Notes: generated by a model not told the origin, from the letters alone. A stretch of DNA of 64,000 nt from Bacteroidales bacterium (GCA_024400755.1 JAKSMG010000002.1:124247-188246), one strand, 5' to 3'; shown: positions 33,361 through 42,699, numbered from the stretch's first letter. Translations and numbers: made by a program.

Positions 33361-35118
33361 TTATTTTCTGCTATATTTTGATTTTCTGATAATGATAAGA
33401 ATAATTCCCATAATGAAAATCAAAACCAAAGGAATGGCGATATTCAAGATGGAATAAAGATTTTTATGATTTCTGATTTTAACGGGATCCAACGAACCGA
33501 TTTTGAAGTTTTTGGAGCGGATTTGCAATAAATCGTCGTCGTCGCAAAGGTAGTTGACGCAATTGAGCAGGAAGTTGGTGTTGTCGTACATTTCGCCCGT
33601 ATAGATGTCATATCCTGTAGGATAGGGCTGGTTGTGCTGGCGGTCGATGAAGTTGCGGATGATGTCACCGTCGGCAATGAAAATCTGGCGGGTGGGTTCA
33701 CTTTCGTGAAGGTAACCCAAGGCCTTCATCGTGTCGAACTCAATGGGGAGAATGCCGTCAAAGGCAGATTGGAACCTGCCTTCTACCAAGGCAGCGATAG
33801 GCAGGTACTTGAAGGCGTATTCTTGAAGGTTAGGCTGTGCCAGTCCCACGTTAATGGTGACGATGGCGGGAGTCGGTACCATTTTGGTGCGTTCTGACGT
33901 GGTCATCAAGACGGTTTTCTCCAGATTGACTTCCTTGCCAACAAAATCTATCGTTCCTGTAAAATCGGATTTGATTTCCTTGATGTTTCTCACGATAGGA
34001 TGTTCGCTGAAATTGACCACTTTGAGGCAGTACGGAAAATTCATAAACTTGTACTGTTGTTGGTCGCCGATGGTTCCCACGCCGATAGGAATTTGCTGAC
34101 AGCTTAAATCTTGTACCAAATTGGGATTGAGACGCACGCCGTAACTGAAAAACAAGTCGTTGAGTTGCAGGTTGCGTGGCGTGGCGAAAAATTCAGGGGT
34201 GTCTTGCAGACTGTCGGCAGAAGCCGTCGTGGCATCGATGAGCCACAAAATTTTACCTCCACGCATCAAAAATTGGTCGATGACATATTTGTCCGCATCG
34301 GGGAATGGTTCGGTGGGTTGGGCCACAATTAACACGTCGTACTTGTTGCCGTTGATGACCAATTCCTTGCTGACACTGTCTTTGACGGCAATGTCGTTGA
34401 GGGCGTTGACACGTCCGTTGATTCGTACACGGTCGATGTTGTAGAAACGCTGGAGTTGCCAAGCCATCCATGAAGTGGAGTAAAAGTCCATCTCGCCGTG
34501 ACCGTCCAAAAAGGCCACTTTGGGTTTACTTCCCGTGATCAGTTTTCGTATGGAGGAAACGAGGTTGTATTCCAGTTCTTGGATGGAATATTCCAGCCAG
34601 TCGTTGCCACTGGGGTCGGCCACGATCAGTTCGGCGGGATATTCCTTGTCGCGGAAGGAAATCATGGCACCCGGGATGACGAAACGTGTGGAATAGCCGC
34701 TGGCATCCTCTTTGCTGATAGGAATGGGCTTAAGTCCTTTCTGGTTAAATTCGCCGAATATGGCATTGGCTTCTTCAGGAGTCTTATCCTTGATAGGGTC
34801 GATGAGTTCAAAATGAACATTCTTGGAATAACTTCTGAATTCTTGTAGAATATCCTTGGTTTTTTCTTTGAATAACTGATAATCAGCAGGAAGACCGTCT
34901 CCTTCCATATACACGCGGATATAGATGGGATCGTCAATGCTTTTGAGCATTTGGATGGTGGTGGAAGAGAGTGATAGACGTTTGTCCTTGGTCAAGTCCA
35001 ATCTGAAAAACAGAAAAGAAGAAAGAATGTTGATGGCGATCAAAATGATGAAGCCCACAATCAGACTGGTGATGGCATTCTTCTTGAAACGTTGGCTGTT
35101 GTTACTTGCTTTTTCCAT
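33361..35118 (-). CDS. gldG: Gliding-motility-associated ABC transporter component GldG
   Basis: 585 residues. One N-terminal membrane segment (about 16-37, ITSLIVGFIILIAINILSSFLFF), then the DLTKDKRLSLSS start of the extracytoplasmic ABC-associated domain (SLSSTTIQMLKSIDDPIYIRVYMEG). A glutamine-amidotransferase-like fold follows (KVAFLDGHGEMDF; DVLIVAQPTEPFP), and a C-terminal membrane segment (about 560-580). GldG works with permease GldF and ATPase GldA in Bacteroidota; loss blocks gliding in flavobacteria, but many non-gliding relatives keep the genes. gldF lies 13 bp upstream; gldA is not in the neighbourhood. Confidence 0.92.
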   Translation of the reverse strand: MEKASNNSQRFKKNAITSLIVGFIILIAINILSSFLFFRLDLTKDKRLSLSSTTIQMLKSIDDPIYIRVYMEGDGLPADYQLFKEKTKDILQEFRSYSKNVHFELIDPIKDKTPEEANAIFGEFNQKGLKPIPISKEDASGYSTRFVIPGAMISFRDKEYPAELIVADPSGNDWLEYSIQELEYNLVSSIRKLITGSKPKVAFLDGHGEMDFYSTSWMAWQLQRFYNIDRVRINGRVNALNDIAVKDSVSKELVINGNKYDVLIVAQPTEPFPDADKYVIDQFLMRGGKILWLIDATTASADSLQDTPEFFATPRNLQLNDLFFSYGVRLNPNLVQDLSCQQIPIGVGTIGDQQQYKFMNFPYCLKVVNFSEHPIVRNIKEIKSDFTGTIDFVGKEVNLEKTVLMTTSERTKMVPTPAIVTINVGLAQPNLQEYAFKYLPIAALVEGRFQSAFDGILPIEFDTMKALGYLHESEPTRQIFIADGDIIRNFIDRQHNQPYPTGYDIYTGEMYDNTNFLLNCVNYLCDDDDLLQIRSKNFKIGSLDPVKIRNHKNLYSILNIAIPLVLIFIMGIILIIIRKSKYSRK

Positions 35119-35131
35119 AATTATCGAAGAT

Positions 35132-35863
35132 TTACCATTTTCTACTTAATAAAACGATTCTTGTGCCAAATAAAAAGAGGAAGATGACACTGAGGAAATA
35201 AATGAGGTCGCGAGAATCAACCACGCCCTTGCTGATAGAGGAGTAATGGTCGGCAATGCCCAAGGTTTTGATGAAGTAGCCGAAATTGCCGAGGGCGTCA
35301 AAAGAGTAGATGAAGTCGAAAGCGAAGAACATAATAAAGCAGAGTAGGGCGGCGATAATGAAGGCCACAATCTGGTTATTTGTCAATGAAGAAGAAAAAA
35401 GACCGATGGAGATAAAGGCCGAACCCAAGAGAATGAGACCTAGGTACGATCCCCAAGTGCTTCCCATATCAATATTGCCCACGGGGTTGCCGATGAGGTA
35501 AACCGTGATGACATAGACTAACGTCGGAATTAGGGTGATGACCAGCAGCGTAAGACAAGCCAGGAACTTGGCTCCGATAATCTGGTTGTCGGTCAGCGGC
35601 TTAGTAAAGAGAAGCTCGAGGGTTCCGCTTTTGCGTTCTTCGGCGAACGACCGCATTGTGATGGCGGGAACGAGGAAGATGAATAGGAATTCCGCCACGT
35701 TAAACAATCCCTGAATGTCGGATAATCCGGCAAAGATGACGTTGTTGATATTGGGAAAAACCCAAAGGAAAAGTCCTGCCACGATGAGAAATACGGCAAT
35801 GAACACATAGCCCAAAACCGAACTCAAAAAGGACTTTACTTCTTTCAAATATAAACTATACAT
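35132..35863 (-). CDS. gldF: Gliding-motility-associated ABC permease GldF
   Basis: 243 residues from the ATG at 35863 (MYSLYLKEVKSFLSSVLGY); the frame stays open to 35977, but the -7 box at 35884-35891 excludes that start. Six membrane segments in the ABC-2 permease arrangement. A cytoplasmic loop carries MRSFAEERKSGTLELLFTKPLT, the typical contact loop of ABC-2 permeases with the ATPase. Partner of GldG immediately downstream; the ATPase GldA must be encoded elsewhere. Confidence 0.92.
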   Translation of the reverse strand: MYSLYLKEVKSFLSSVLGYVFIAVFLIVAGLFLWVFPNINNVIFAGLSDIQGLFNVAEFLFIFLVPAITMRSFAEERKSGTLELLFTKPLTDNQIIGAKFLACLTLLVITLIPTLVYVITVYLIGNPVGNIDMGSTWGSYLGLILLGSAFISIGLFSSSLTNNQIVAFIIAALLCFIMFFAFDFIYSFDALGNFGYFIKTLGIADHYSSISKGVVDSRDLIYFLSVIFLFLFGTRIVLLSRKW

Positions 35864-35883
35864 AGTATAAAAATTATAACTTG

Positions 35884-35891
35884 CAAAAATA
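35884..35891 (-). promoter_or_regulatory. -7 box of gldF-gldG
   Basis: CAAAAATA on plus (TATTTTTG on minus), 21 bp before the gldF ATG at 35863. Confidence 0.7.
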
Positions 35892-36032
35892 CGAAAATTT
35901 TGTATTGGACGAAAAAAGAAAATGCGAATCAGTTTTTCGTTTTGGATTGATTTATTTTGCTTCGAGATAATTAACAATAGTATTTTTGTTAGGAATAGTA
36001 GATCCCGTTGCTGTCACCGGCTTATTATAAAC

Positions 36033-36060
36033 AAAAAAGTCAGCGTAATAATGCTGACTT
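36033..36060 (-). terminator. Terminator of tRNA-Ser
   Basis: AAGTCAGC (36037-36044) with GCTGACTT (36053-36060), 8-nt loop, then a U-run on the minus strand (A run at 36033-36038); 10 bp after the tRNA 3' end. Confidence 0.85.
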
Positions 36061-36070
36061 TCTGTTTCTG

Positions 36071-36157
36071 CGGAAAGTAAGGGATTCGAACCCCTGGACC
36101 CCCGAAGGGGTCAACAGATTTCGAGTCTGCCCCATTCGACCACTCTGGCAACTTTCC
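36071..36157 (-). tRNA. tRNA-Ser (CGA anticodon)
   Basis: 87 nt on the minus strand. Acceptor arms GGAAAGT/ACTTTCC, discriminator G, and anticodon loop CTCGAAA (anticodon CGA, reading UCG) in stem CAGA/TCTG. A long class II variable arm forms a GACCCC/GGGGTC hairpin and the T-loop is GGTTCGAATCC. CCA is not encoded. The discriminator G and long variable arm fit serine. Confidence 0.95.
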
Positions 36158-36162
36158 GTCGG

Positions 36163-36170
36163 CAAAAATA
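36163..36170 (-). promoter_or_regulatory. -7 box of tRNA-Ser
   Basis: CAAAAATA on plus (TATTTTTG on minus), only 5 bp from the mature tRNA 5' end, so the primary transcript would have almost no leader. Confidence 0.6.
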
Positions 36171-36204
36171 CAACTTTTTTCCTTTCCCTCCGCAGCCGTA
36201 AGCA

Positions 36205-36242
36205 TAAAAAAACCGAAAAGATATCTTGTAACTTTTCGGTTT
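36205..36242 (-). terminator. Terminator of the efflux-PII-mce transcript
   Basis: 11-bp stem AAACCGAAAAG (36210-36220) / CTTTTCGGTTT (36232-36242) followed by a U-run on the minus strand (A run at 36206-36212); 45 bp after the mce stop. Confidence 0.9.
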
Positions 36243-36287
36243 CTTTATAAATAGAAAGTTCTAACGAATTTCTAAAGCGTTTTGCCT

Positions 36288-36698
36288 TTATTTTTCGGGT
36301 TGTTGGCACAATTCTGTCAAAACACTGCAGGTTGACTTTGGATGTAAGAAGCCAATCATCAGGTTTTCAGCACCTTTGCGAGGAGCCTTGTCAATCAGGC
36401 GAACACCCTTTTCTTCAACTTCTGTCAAGGTGTTGGCAACATTGTCCACGTTGAAGGCAATGTGATGAACGCCTTCACCCTTGTTGGCGATGAACTTGGC
36501 AATGGTGCTTTCTTCTGACGTGGGTTCCAATAATTCAATCTTGGTTTGTCCAACTTTGAAGAAGGCAGTCTTCACTTTTTGATCAGCAACTTCTTCAATA
36601 TTGTAACATTTCAGACCTAAAATATTTTCATAATAAGGAATGGCCTGGTTCAAATCTTTAACGGCAATGCCGATGTGTTCGATGTGTGAAATATTCAT
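36288..36698 (-). CDS. mce: Methylmalonyl-CoA epimerase
   Basis: 136 residues, one VOC (glyoxalase/bleomycin) domain pair. It begins MNISHIEHIGIAVKDLNQAIPYYENILG (metal-binding His), then ELLEPTSEESTIAKFIANKGEGVHHIAFNVDN (second His) and LTEL with the metal Glu near the end. It interconverts (S)- and (R)-methylmalonyl-CoA in the succinate-propionate pathway common in Bacteroidales. It is last in a run with the RND efflux genes and the PII-like protein (18 bp gap), and a terminator follows; the link to efflux may be positional only. Confidence 0.93.
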   Translation of the reverse strand: MNISHIEHIGIAVKDLNQAIPYYENILGLKCYNIEEVADQKVKTAFFKVGQTKIELLEPTSEESTIAKFIANKGEGVHHIAFNVDNVANTLTEVEEKGVRLIDKAPRKGAENLMIGFLHPKSTCSVLTELCQQPEK

Positions 36699-36716
36699 TG
36701 TTTTATGTTTAAGTGA

Positions 36717-37010
36717 TTAATTTTGACTTTCCACGGGCATAACGAAAGCGTGAATACCTTGTTGGGGTGCGCTGTCATCCAATTTCTTGATTTCGGCGAG
36801 CAGCGGTGCCACCTTGTCTGCCGGCATAAACGCCAGCAAAGCGGAATTCAAGGTTGGCCATGCGTGGGTTCCATAATGCGGCTCACCCGTTTCGGTGCCG
36901 CGTCCTTGCACTTCCTGCCAAAAGGTAAATCCGCGAATCTCCAATTTATCCAAAATGGCGATAATTTCGTCGTAAAATGCCTGATAAAACGATATAAAAA
37001 CAGCTTTCAT
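36717..37010 (-). CDS. Small PII-like (GlnB-fold) protein in the RND efflux operon
   Basis: 97 residues from the ATG at 37010 (MKAVFISFYQAFYDEIIAIL). A more upstream ATG at 37055 would overlap the pump gene and adds an unlikely polar leader. The sequence fits a ferredoxin-like PII/DUF3240-type fold: beta-alpha-beta start, RGFTFWQEVQGRGTETGEPHYGTHAWP where PII proteins have the T-loop, and an ALLAFMPADKVAPLLAEI second half. Similar small proteins lie beside RND metal or drug efflux genes in Bacteroidota and are proposed sensors. It is 34 bp after the pump stop. Ligand unknown. Confidence 0.65.
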   Translation of the reverse strand: MKAVFISFYQAFYDEIIAILDKLEIRGFTFWQEVQGRGTETGEPHYGTHAWPTLNSALLAFMPADKVAPLLAEIKKLDDSAPQQGIHAFVMPVESQN

Positions 37011-37044
37011 ATTTTCTTTATCTTGATTGATATTTTCTAAAATA

Positions 37045-40000
37045 CTAGTTTTCACTTACTTCGGCAGCTTGCAAAGCCATTGCCTTTTTCATTTTCCTCT
37101 TTTCTCCATAATCGGCAAAGATACTATAAAGAATTGGAATAAGAATCAAGGTTACCAAAGTTGAAATGGTCAAACCCCAGGCAACAACCATACCCATCGA
37201 GTTCCACATTTCGGCACCTTCGCCTTTGTCCAATGCCAATGGAACCATACCCAAAACGGTGGTTAGCGTGGTCATCAAGATAGGACGAAGACGGGAACGT
37301 CCACCGGTAACGACGGCATCCTTTACGCTCATACCACGTTCACGACACAAGCTGGTGTAATCCACCAATACAATACCGTTCTTGACAACGATACCGATAA
37401 GCATCATTGCTCCAATCAAGGCCATGATACCCAAGGCGGTGTGCGTGAGGGCCAAACCGATAAATACACCGGTGAAGGCAAATGGGATGGAGAACATAAT
37501 GACAAATGGGTAAACGAAGGACTCGAACTGGGCGGCCATAACCACATAAACCAACATCACAATCAGCAACATCAACGTGATGATGTCCTTGAAGGCATCT
37601 TGTTGGTCTTCCCAGGTACCTGCAATCTTATAATCCAATGTATTCGGAATTTCCATATTGTCGAGCTCTGTTTGTGCGGCGGCGACGATGTCACTCAAAA
37701 CGGCATCTTTACCAACGACACAAGAAACTTTAACCATACGTTCGCGGTCCTTACGCACGATGGTTGGCGGAGTAAAGCTTTCAACAACCTTACCCACGTC
37801 TCCAATACGAATGCCGCGACCTTGATTGTTGTACATCAGGATGTTTTCAATGGATCGGGTGTCTTCACGGAATTCGGGAGCGTAACGTACGCGGATGTTG
37901 TATTCGTCACCGTCTTCGCGGAAATAGGAAGCGGTGTAGCCGTTGAAACGGTTACGCACATAACCGGCGGCAGTCGTTGAACTCAAACCGTTTTCTGCCA
38001 ATTTGGTACGGTCAAGTAATACTCGCAATTCGGGAGTATATTCGTCACGGCTGATAACAACTTCGGTACAGCCAGGTACTTGACGCATACGATCGGCCAC
38101 CTTGGCGGCAAATTCATCCGTGGTATTGAAATCATAACAATACAATTCAATATCTACCGTTGACTGTCCACCCATATTACCCTGGCCGGTGGATACAGAA
38201 TAGGAGTTGATTTCAATATGCTTGCGCATAATCTCACGAATGCCGTCTGAAATTTCCGTGATGGATTTGTCACGTTCGGTCTTCTTGCTTAATCTGATGT
38301 TGAATGACAGCAGGTGTGTACCGTTGTCACGCATCAAACTGAAGGTGTTGTCTTCGTCAGGTTGTCCCACGGAGAAGTTGACACGTCTGACTTCGTCGGG
38401 GTAGGCCTCTCTGATTTCTTTTACCAGTTCGTCACCCAAGGCACGAGTGGTTTCCACACGCGTACCCATTGGCAACTTGACGGTTGCGCTCAAACGGGCA
38501 TTATCTTGTGTTGGGAAAAATTCAGTCGGGATAAACTTAATCAATATACAACTTGAACCAAAAACGACAATAGCGATGATAACCACGCTTTTCCGGTGAT
38601 TGACGCACCAGCGTAACATAGATGCGTAAGCGTCATCCAACCAGTTTAAGAATCTTTCAATAGGTGCATAAACGGCAGCAAACCATTTGCTCTTTTTAGG
38701 ATTCTTTTTCAACATCAAAGAACAAAGCATAGGTGTCAAGGTCATAGCCGCCATCAAAGAAATGGCAATAACGATGGTGACAATCCAACCCAATTGCTTG
38801 AACAAAACACCTGACATACCGGTAATGAAGGTCAAGGGCAAGAATACGGCTACGATAACGAGCGTTGATGCCACGATGGAAAGGGAAACCTCGCTGGTGG
38901 CAAATACGGATGCAGCCTTGGGGTTCGAACCGCGCTCAATGTGGGTGGTGATGTTTTCCAATACCACAATGGAGTCGTCAACGACCATACCAATAGCAAT
39001 ACTCAATGATGACAAAGAAATGATATTCAGCGTGTTGCCTGTAATCAACAAATAGATAAACGAACCGATAAGGGAGACGGGCACTACCACGGCAATGATG
39101 ATGGTGGCCCTCCATCGTCCTAAGAAGAAGAGTACGACAACGACTACCAACAACAAGATAATCAAGATGGTTTCTTCCAAACTGGCGATGGTGTTGGTAA
39201 TGTTTTCAGAGTTATCTACCAAAATGTCCAATTTTACGTCAGCGGGAAGACTCTTCTTGATAGAAGGAAGTTGGTCTTTAACCTTTTGGGCAATTTCCAC
39301 GGTGTTGGCATCGGTTTGTTTCTGAATGATAACCATGGCACCACGGCTGTCGTTGGTGAAAACCTCCTGCATACGTTCCTGCAGAGTATCTTTCACTTGG
39401 GCTACATCTTTTAAATAAATATTCTTATTAGAATAGCTGCCTACCACGACATCTTCCATTTCGTAGGCGTCTTCAAATTCGCCATCCACACGCAGGGTGT
39501 AAGTCTTGGAACCCACGTCCATGATACCCAGTGACACGTTTCTGTTTTCTGCACCCAAAACGCTGGCAATGCCTTCGATGGTGAGGTTGTAGGCCTCCAA
39601 TTTGTAAGGATCGCAATAGACTTGGATTTCACGTTGCGGAGCACCCGAAATGGAAACGGCACCTACACCGCTGATACGACTCAACGGGGAAGCTACCTTG
39701 TCGTCCAAAATCTTGTAAAGGGCCTGGGTGCTTTGGTCTGATTCTACCGAAAGCATCACGATAGGAAGGTCGTCGGCACTAAACTTGAACAAGAACGGTT
39801 GGTTGGCTTCGTCAGGCAATTGAGACGTAACCATATCCAATTTGTCGCGGACATCGTTGGTCTTTTCTTCAATATCCACACCATATTCAAATTCCAAGTA
39901 GATGATAGAGTAGTTTTCCTTAGAGTTGGAAGTGATGTGCTTCATATCACTTAAAGTGTTCAAGACATTTTCCAACGGCTTGGAAACGTTGTCTTCAATA

Positions 40001-40173
40001 TCTTCGGCACTCGCACCTGGATAAACCGTGAAAACCATAATGGTATTACTGTCCATGTGCGGGAATAAGTCAACGGGAAGTTTGGTCAAGGAAAAAATAC
40101 CAATAATGACAACGGCCACATAAATCAGCCCTGTCATAATCGGACGACTAACGGATTTTTGATATAAACTCAT
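37045..40173 (-). CDS. RND efflux pump, inner-membrane subunit (AcrB/HAE1 family)
   Basis: 1042 residues, typical RND length with 12 membrane segments in two 6-TM halves and two large periplasmic loops. TM4 carries GMVVDDSIVVLENI, the proton-relay Asp-Asp of HAE1-type multidrug pumps. The N-terminus (SRPIMTGLIYVAVVIIGIFSLTKLPVDLFP) and YPGASAEDIEDNVSKPLE match AcrB-like proteins. The heavy-metal CusA signature is not seen. It exports hydrophobic compounds with the adaptor (40204) and outer-membrane factor (41272). Substrate unknown. Confidence 0.95.
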   Translation of the reverse strand: MSLYQKSVSRPIMTGLIYVAVVIIGIFSLTKLPVDLFPHMDSNTIMVFTVYPGASAEDIEDNVSKPLENVLNTLSDMKHITSNSKENYSIIYLEFEYGVDIEEKTNDVRDKLDMVTSQLPDEANQPFLFKFSADDLPIVMLSVESDQSTQALYKILDDKVASPLSRISGVGAVSISGAPQREIQVYCDPYKLEAYNLTIEGIASVLGAENRNVSLGIMDVGSKTYTLRVDGEFEDAYEMEDVVVGSYSNKNIYLKDVAQVKDTLQERMQEVFTNDSRGAMVIIQKQTDANTVEIAQKVKDQLPSIKKSLPADVKLDILVDNSENITNTIASLEETILIILLLVVVVVLFFLGRWRATIIIAVVVPVSLIGSFIYLLITGNTLNIISLSSLSIAIGMVVDDSIVVLENITTHIERGSNPKAASVFATSEVSLSIVASTLVIVAVFLPLTFITGMSGVLFKQLGWIVTIVIAISLMAAMTLTPMLCSLMLKKNPKKSKWFAAVYAPIERFLNWLDDAYASMLRWCVNHRKSVVIIAIVVFGSSCILIKFIPTEFFPTQDNARLSATVKLPMGTRVETTRALGDELVKEIREAYPDEVRRVNFSVGQPDEDNTFSLMRDNGTHLLSFNIRLSKKTERDKSITEISDGIREIMRKHIEINSYSVSTGQGNMGGQSTVDIELYCYDFNTTDEFAAKVADRMRQVPGCTEVVISRDEYTPELRVLLDRTKLAENGLSSTTAAGYVRNRFNGYTASYFREDGDEYNIRVRYAPEFREDTRSIENILMYNNQGRGIRIGDVGKVVESFTPPTIVRKDRERMVKVSCVVGKDAVLSDIVAAAQTELDNMEIPNTLDYKIAGTWEDQQDAFKDIITLMLLIVMLVYVVMAAQFESFVYPFVIMFSIPFAFTGVFIGLALTHTALGIMALIGAMMLIGIVVKNGIVLVDYTSLCRERGMSVKDAVVTGGRSRLRPILMTTLTTVLGMVPLALDKGEGAEMWNSMGMVVAWGLTISTLVTLILIPILYSIFADYGEKRKMKKAMALQAAEVSEN

Positions 40174-40203
40174 ATCCTTCTGATTTTCAGATTAGTAGTA
40201 AAA

Positions 40204-41214
40204 TTATTTTTCAATATCGACTTCCAAACTGTCTTTCAATCTTGCCAAACCGGAAGTGGCCAAATAAACACCGTCCTTGATGTCTTCGTTGAGCAATTCG
40301 TACTTGGTGTCCAAGTGGCGACCTAATTGAACCTGCTTGAAGAAAATACGACCGTTGTCATAAACGTAAACATAACGGTTGCCAGAACCTTGCTGTCTGT
40401 AAATGGCTTCGTCGGGAACGACAATGTGGTTGACCATACCAAAGTTGATGGTTACGCGGGCATACATACCAGGGCGTACGCGGCGGTCACCGTTTGGCAA
40501 TTGAATTTCTACCGGGAAGGTGTGTGTCGTGCCATCAATGGTGGGATAAATCAAGCTGACTTTTCCTTTGAAAACTTCGCCATCGTATGCATCTACAAGG
40601 ATATCCACCGGCATACCGACTTTAACCTTGGTAAATAATGCTTCTGAAATGTTGATGAGCATCTTGACAGGGTTGATTTGCTGCACCTGAACTACGGGAA
40701 GTCCGCCGTACAAGTCGCCGCTATCGTAATTTCTGGCGGTGATAACGCCATTCAAAGGACTGAGCAATTGGGTGTTTTCCAGTAAGTTGTCGTAGGAAGT
40801 CTGGGTGACATCCAAATTTGTCTTCATCGCATCCCAGTCTGATTTTGAAACGCCGCCGACTTTGTAGAGTTCGTCAATACGTTTGAAACTGGTTTTCAAA
40901 TTGTCCAATTGGCTTTTGGTTTGCTTTAGACTGTTTTCGTTCATCTGAACAAGCACTTGGCCTTTGGTGACGTAATCTCCGACTTCCACGAAGATTTTGT
41001 CAATACGGCCACCGGTAAGCGGTGCAATGTTGTTGACAGCTTCGGCCTGAATGATGGCAGTGTATTCGTACAGCTGCTCCACTTCCTGAATGGCAACCTG
41101 TTGTACTTTGATTTTGAATTTTTCATCCACAGTGCCGGTGTCGGCTTTCTTGTTAGAGCAGGCGGCAAAAACCACCAAACAGCCCATCAATCCGAATAAA
41201 AAGTTTTTTCTCAT
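40204..41214 (-). CDS. RND efflux periplasmic adaptor (membrane fusion protein)
   Basis: 336 residues. Lipoprotein signal peptide with lipobox VVFAACSN (Cys about 19). Then the adaptor order: barrel-sandwich hybrid half (AIIQAEAVNNIAPLTGGRIDKIFVEVGDYVTKGQVL), a short helical hairpin (KQTKSQLDNLKTSFKRIDELY), the second half (LLSPLNGVITARNYDSGDL), a beta-barrel and the membrane-proximal domain. It bridges the inner pump to the TolC-like channel. It lies between the outer-membrane gene and the pump gene in one leftward operon. Confidence 0.94.
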   Translation of the reverse strand: MRKNFLFGLMGCLVVFAACSNKKADTGTVDEKFKIKVQQVAIQEVEQLYEYTAIIQAEAVNNIAPLTGGRIDKIFVEVGDYVTKGQVLVQMNENSLKQTKSQLDNLKTSFKRIDELYKVGGVSKSDWDAMKTNLDVTQTSYDNLLENTQLLSPLNGVITARNYDSGDLYGGLPVVQVQQINPVKMLINISEALFTKVKVGMPVDILVDAYDGEVFKGKVSLIYPTIDGTTHTFPVEIQLPNGDRRVRPGMYARVTINFGMVNHIVVPDEAIYRQQGSGNRYVYVYDNGRIFFKQVQLGRHLDTKYELLNEDIKDGVYLATSGLARLKDSLEVDIEK

Positions 41215-41271
41215 TGTTTATATTTTTTAATTTTTATTTCCGAAATTAATAAAGTCAAAGGTTAGAGGATT

Positions 41272-42612
41272 TTATTCATTGCCAATCAAAGCGTCTAAAG
41301 AAGCCTTGGCGGTCAAAAAGTTGAAAAGGGATTGGCAGTAGGTAAGACGAGTCGTTGTAAGCATCAATTCGGCAGCGTTGAGGTCAATCCAGGTATTCAA
41401 GCCGACTTCGTATTGTTTTTGAGCGATTTCGTGTGTTTTTTCTGCCTGCTGCATGGTTTCTTTATCGGAAGCCAGATCTTCCAATGACTGCTGCATATCA
41501 TTCAGATAGCTTTGTGCGCCAAGACGAAGATTGCGTTCCACGTCAAGACGTTGGTCTTCCATATTTTGAATGTTTAGGTTGGCTTGTTTGAGTTGATAGG
41601 AAGTTGCGGCCCAGGAAACGATGGGAACCGACAAACCCAGACCGATGACTGAATACGGAAAATTGTTGAATTCGCCGCCCGTGTCACCCATACCGTTATA
41701 CATCAGACTTCCGGTGAAGGCCAAATTGGGACAAGCGGAACTCTTGATAATCTTTTTGGATTGCTGCAGTTCCTCAATTCCAAGGTCTAATTGACGCAAA
41801 GAACTGTTGTTGTCCAAGCTGATTTGATCTAGGTGCGGAACGAAGGAATTCAAGATTTCTTCTTCATAATCATAAAGTTCACCGTCAAAAATCACAGGTT
41901 CATTCACATCCATACCCAAAATGATCTTGAGCCTCATATAGGCTAAAGTGGTGGCTTTGGCAGCAGAAGTCACGTCTGGACGCAAATTCTGTAATGCCAC
42001 GTCGGAACGGAGTTTCTCAAAATCGGATACTAAGCCCTGGTTATATTGTTTTGTCACCAAGTCGTTGTTGGCTTGGGTGTTTTCATAACTTTTTTGCAGA
42101 ACCAAATGACCTAATTTCGCCACCAAATAGGTGTAATAGGCCTGCTTAATCTGATTTACCAACTCCAGTTTGGATGAGCGGGCCGATTCCATCGCCAATT
42201 CAATATCCATTTGCGATAATTTCAGACTGGTCCACAAAGCTGGTGCGATGACGGGCAGTGACAAAGATGCGCCTACCGAATAGTTATGGTCTTTACCCAC
42301 CTTGATATTCATATCCTGACCGCCCATACTCATAGCCATACTCTGTTTCAAAAGGGTATATTGATAAGAGCCAGACAGTGACACATTGGGAAAAAGTGAC
42401 ACAATCTGTTCTTTCTTGTATTCTTGCTTAATCTGAATGTCTCGTCCGGCAATGCGAATGGAAGGACTTTCACTGAGTCCTATTTCGATGGCTTTTTGCA
42501 AATTGATATGGACAGAATCCTTTTGTTCTTGAGCAATGATTAGTCCTGTGGAGAGAAGCAGTAGGCCTGCAATCAAGCTGAATCTTGAAATTTTCCTGAG
42601 GTGAGTTGTCAT
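41272..42612 (-). CDS. TolC-family outer-membrane efflux protein
   Basis: 446 residues. Signal peptide (LIAGLLLLSTGLIIAQ), then two OEP repeats with long alpha-helical stretches (LQKAIEIGLSESPSIRIAGRD; DLVTKQYNQGLVSDFEKLRSDVALQ; AQKQYEVGLNTWIDLNAAELML). The helical barrel and tandem repeat identify the OprM/TolC family. It forms the outer-membrane exit duct for the adjacent RND pump. First gene of the operon, behind a -7 box at 42692-42699. Confidence 0.94.
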   Translation of the reverse strand: MTTHLRKISRFSLIAGLLLLSTGLIIAQEQKDSVHINLQKAIEIGLSESPSIRIAGRDIQIKQEYKKEQIVSLFPNVSLSGSYQYTLLKQSMAMSMGGQDMNIKVGKDHNYSVGASLSLPVIAPALWTSLKLSQMDIELAMESARSSKLELVNQIKQAYYTYLVAKLGHLVLQKSYENTQANNDLVTKQYNQGLVSDFEKLRSDVALQNLRPDVTSAAKATTLAYMRLKIILGMDVNEPVIFDGELYDYEEEILNSFVPHLDQISLDNNSSLRQLDLGIEELQQSKKIIKSSACPNLAFTGSLMYNGMGDTGGEFNNFPYSVIGLGLSVPIVSWAATSYQLKQANLNIQNMEDQRLDVERNLRLGAQSYLNDMQQSLEDLASDKETMQQAEKTHEIAQKQYEVGLNTWIDLNAAELMLTTTRLTYCQSLFNFLTAKASLDALIGNE

Positions 42613-42691
42613 CTTTAATTTAAATTATATATTGTTAATGTTTTGACTCAAAAGTGCTTATGTTATTTTATAAGGCGAATTTTTGAATGTG

Positions 42692-42699
42692 CAAATTTA
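42692..42699 (-). promoter_or_regulatory. -7 box of the RND efflux operon
   Basis: CAAATTTA on plus (TAAATTTG on minus), 80 bp before the outer-membrane factor ATG. No TetR-type gene is adjacent and I could not define an operator. Confidence 0.6.
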
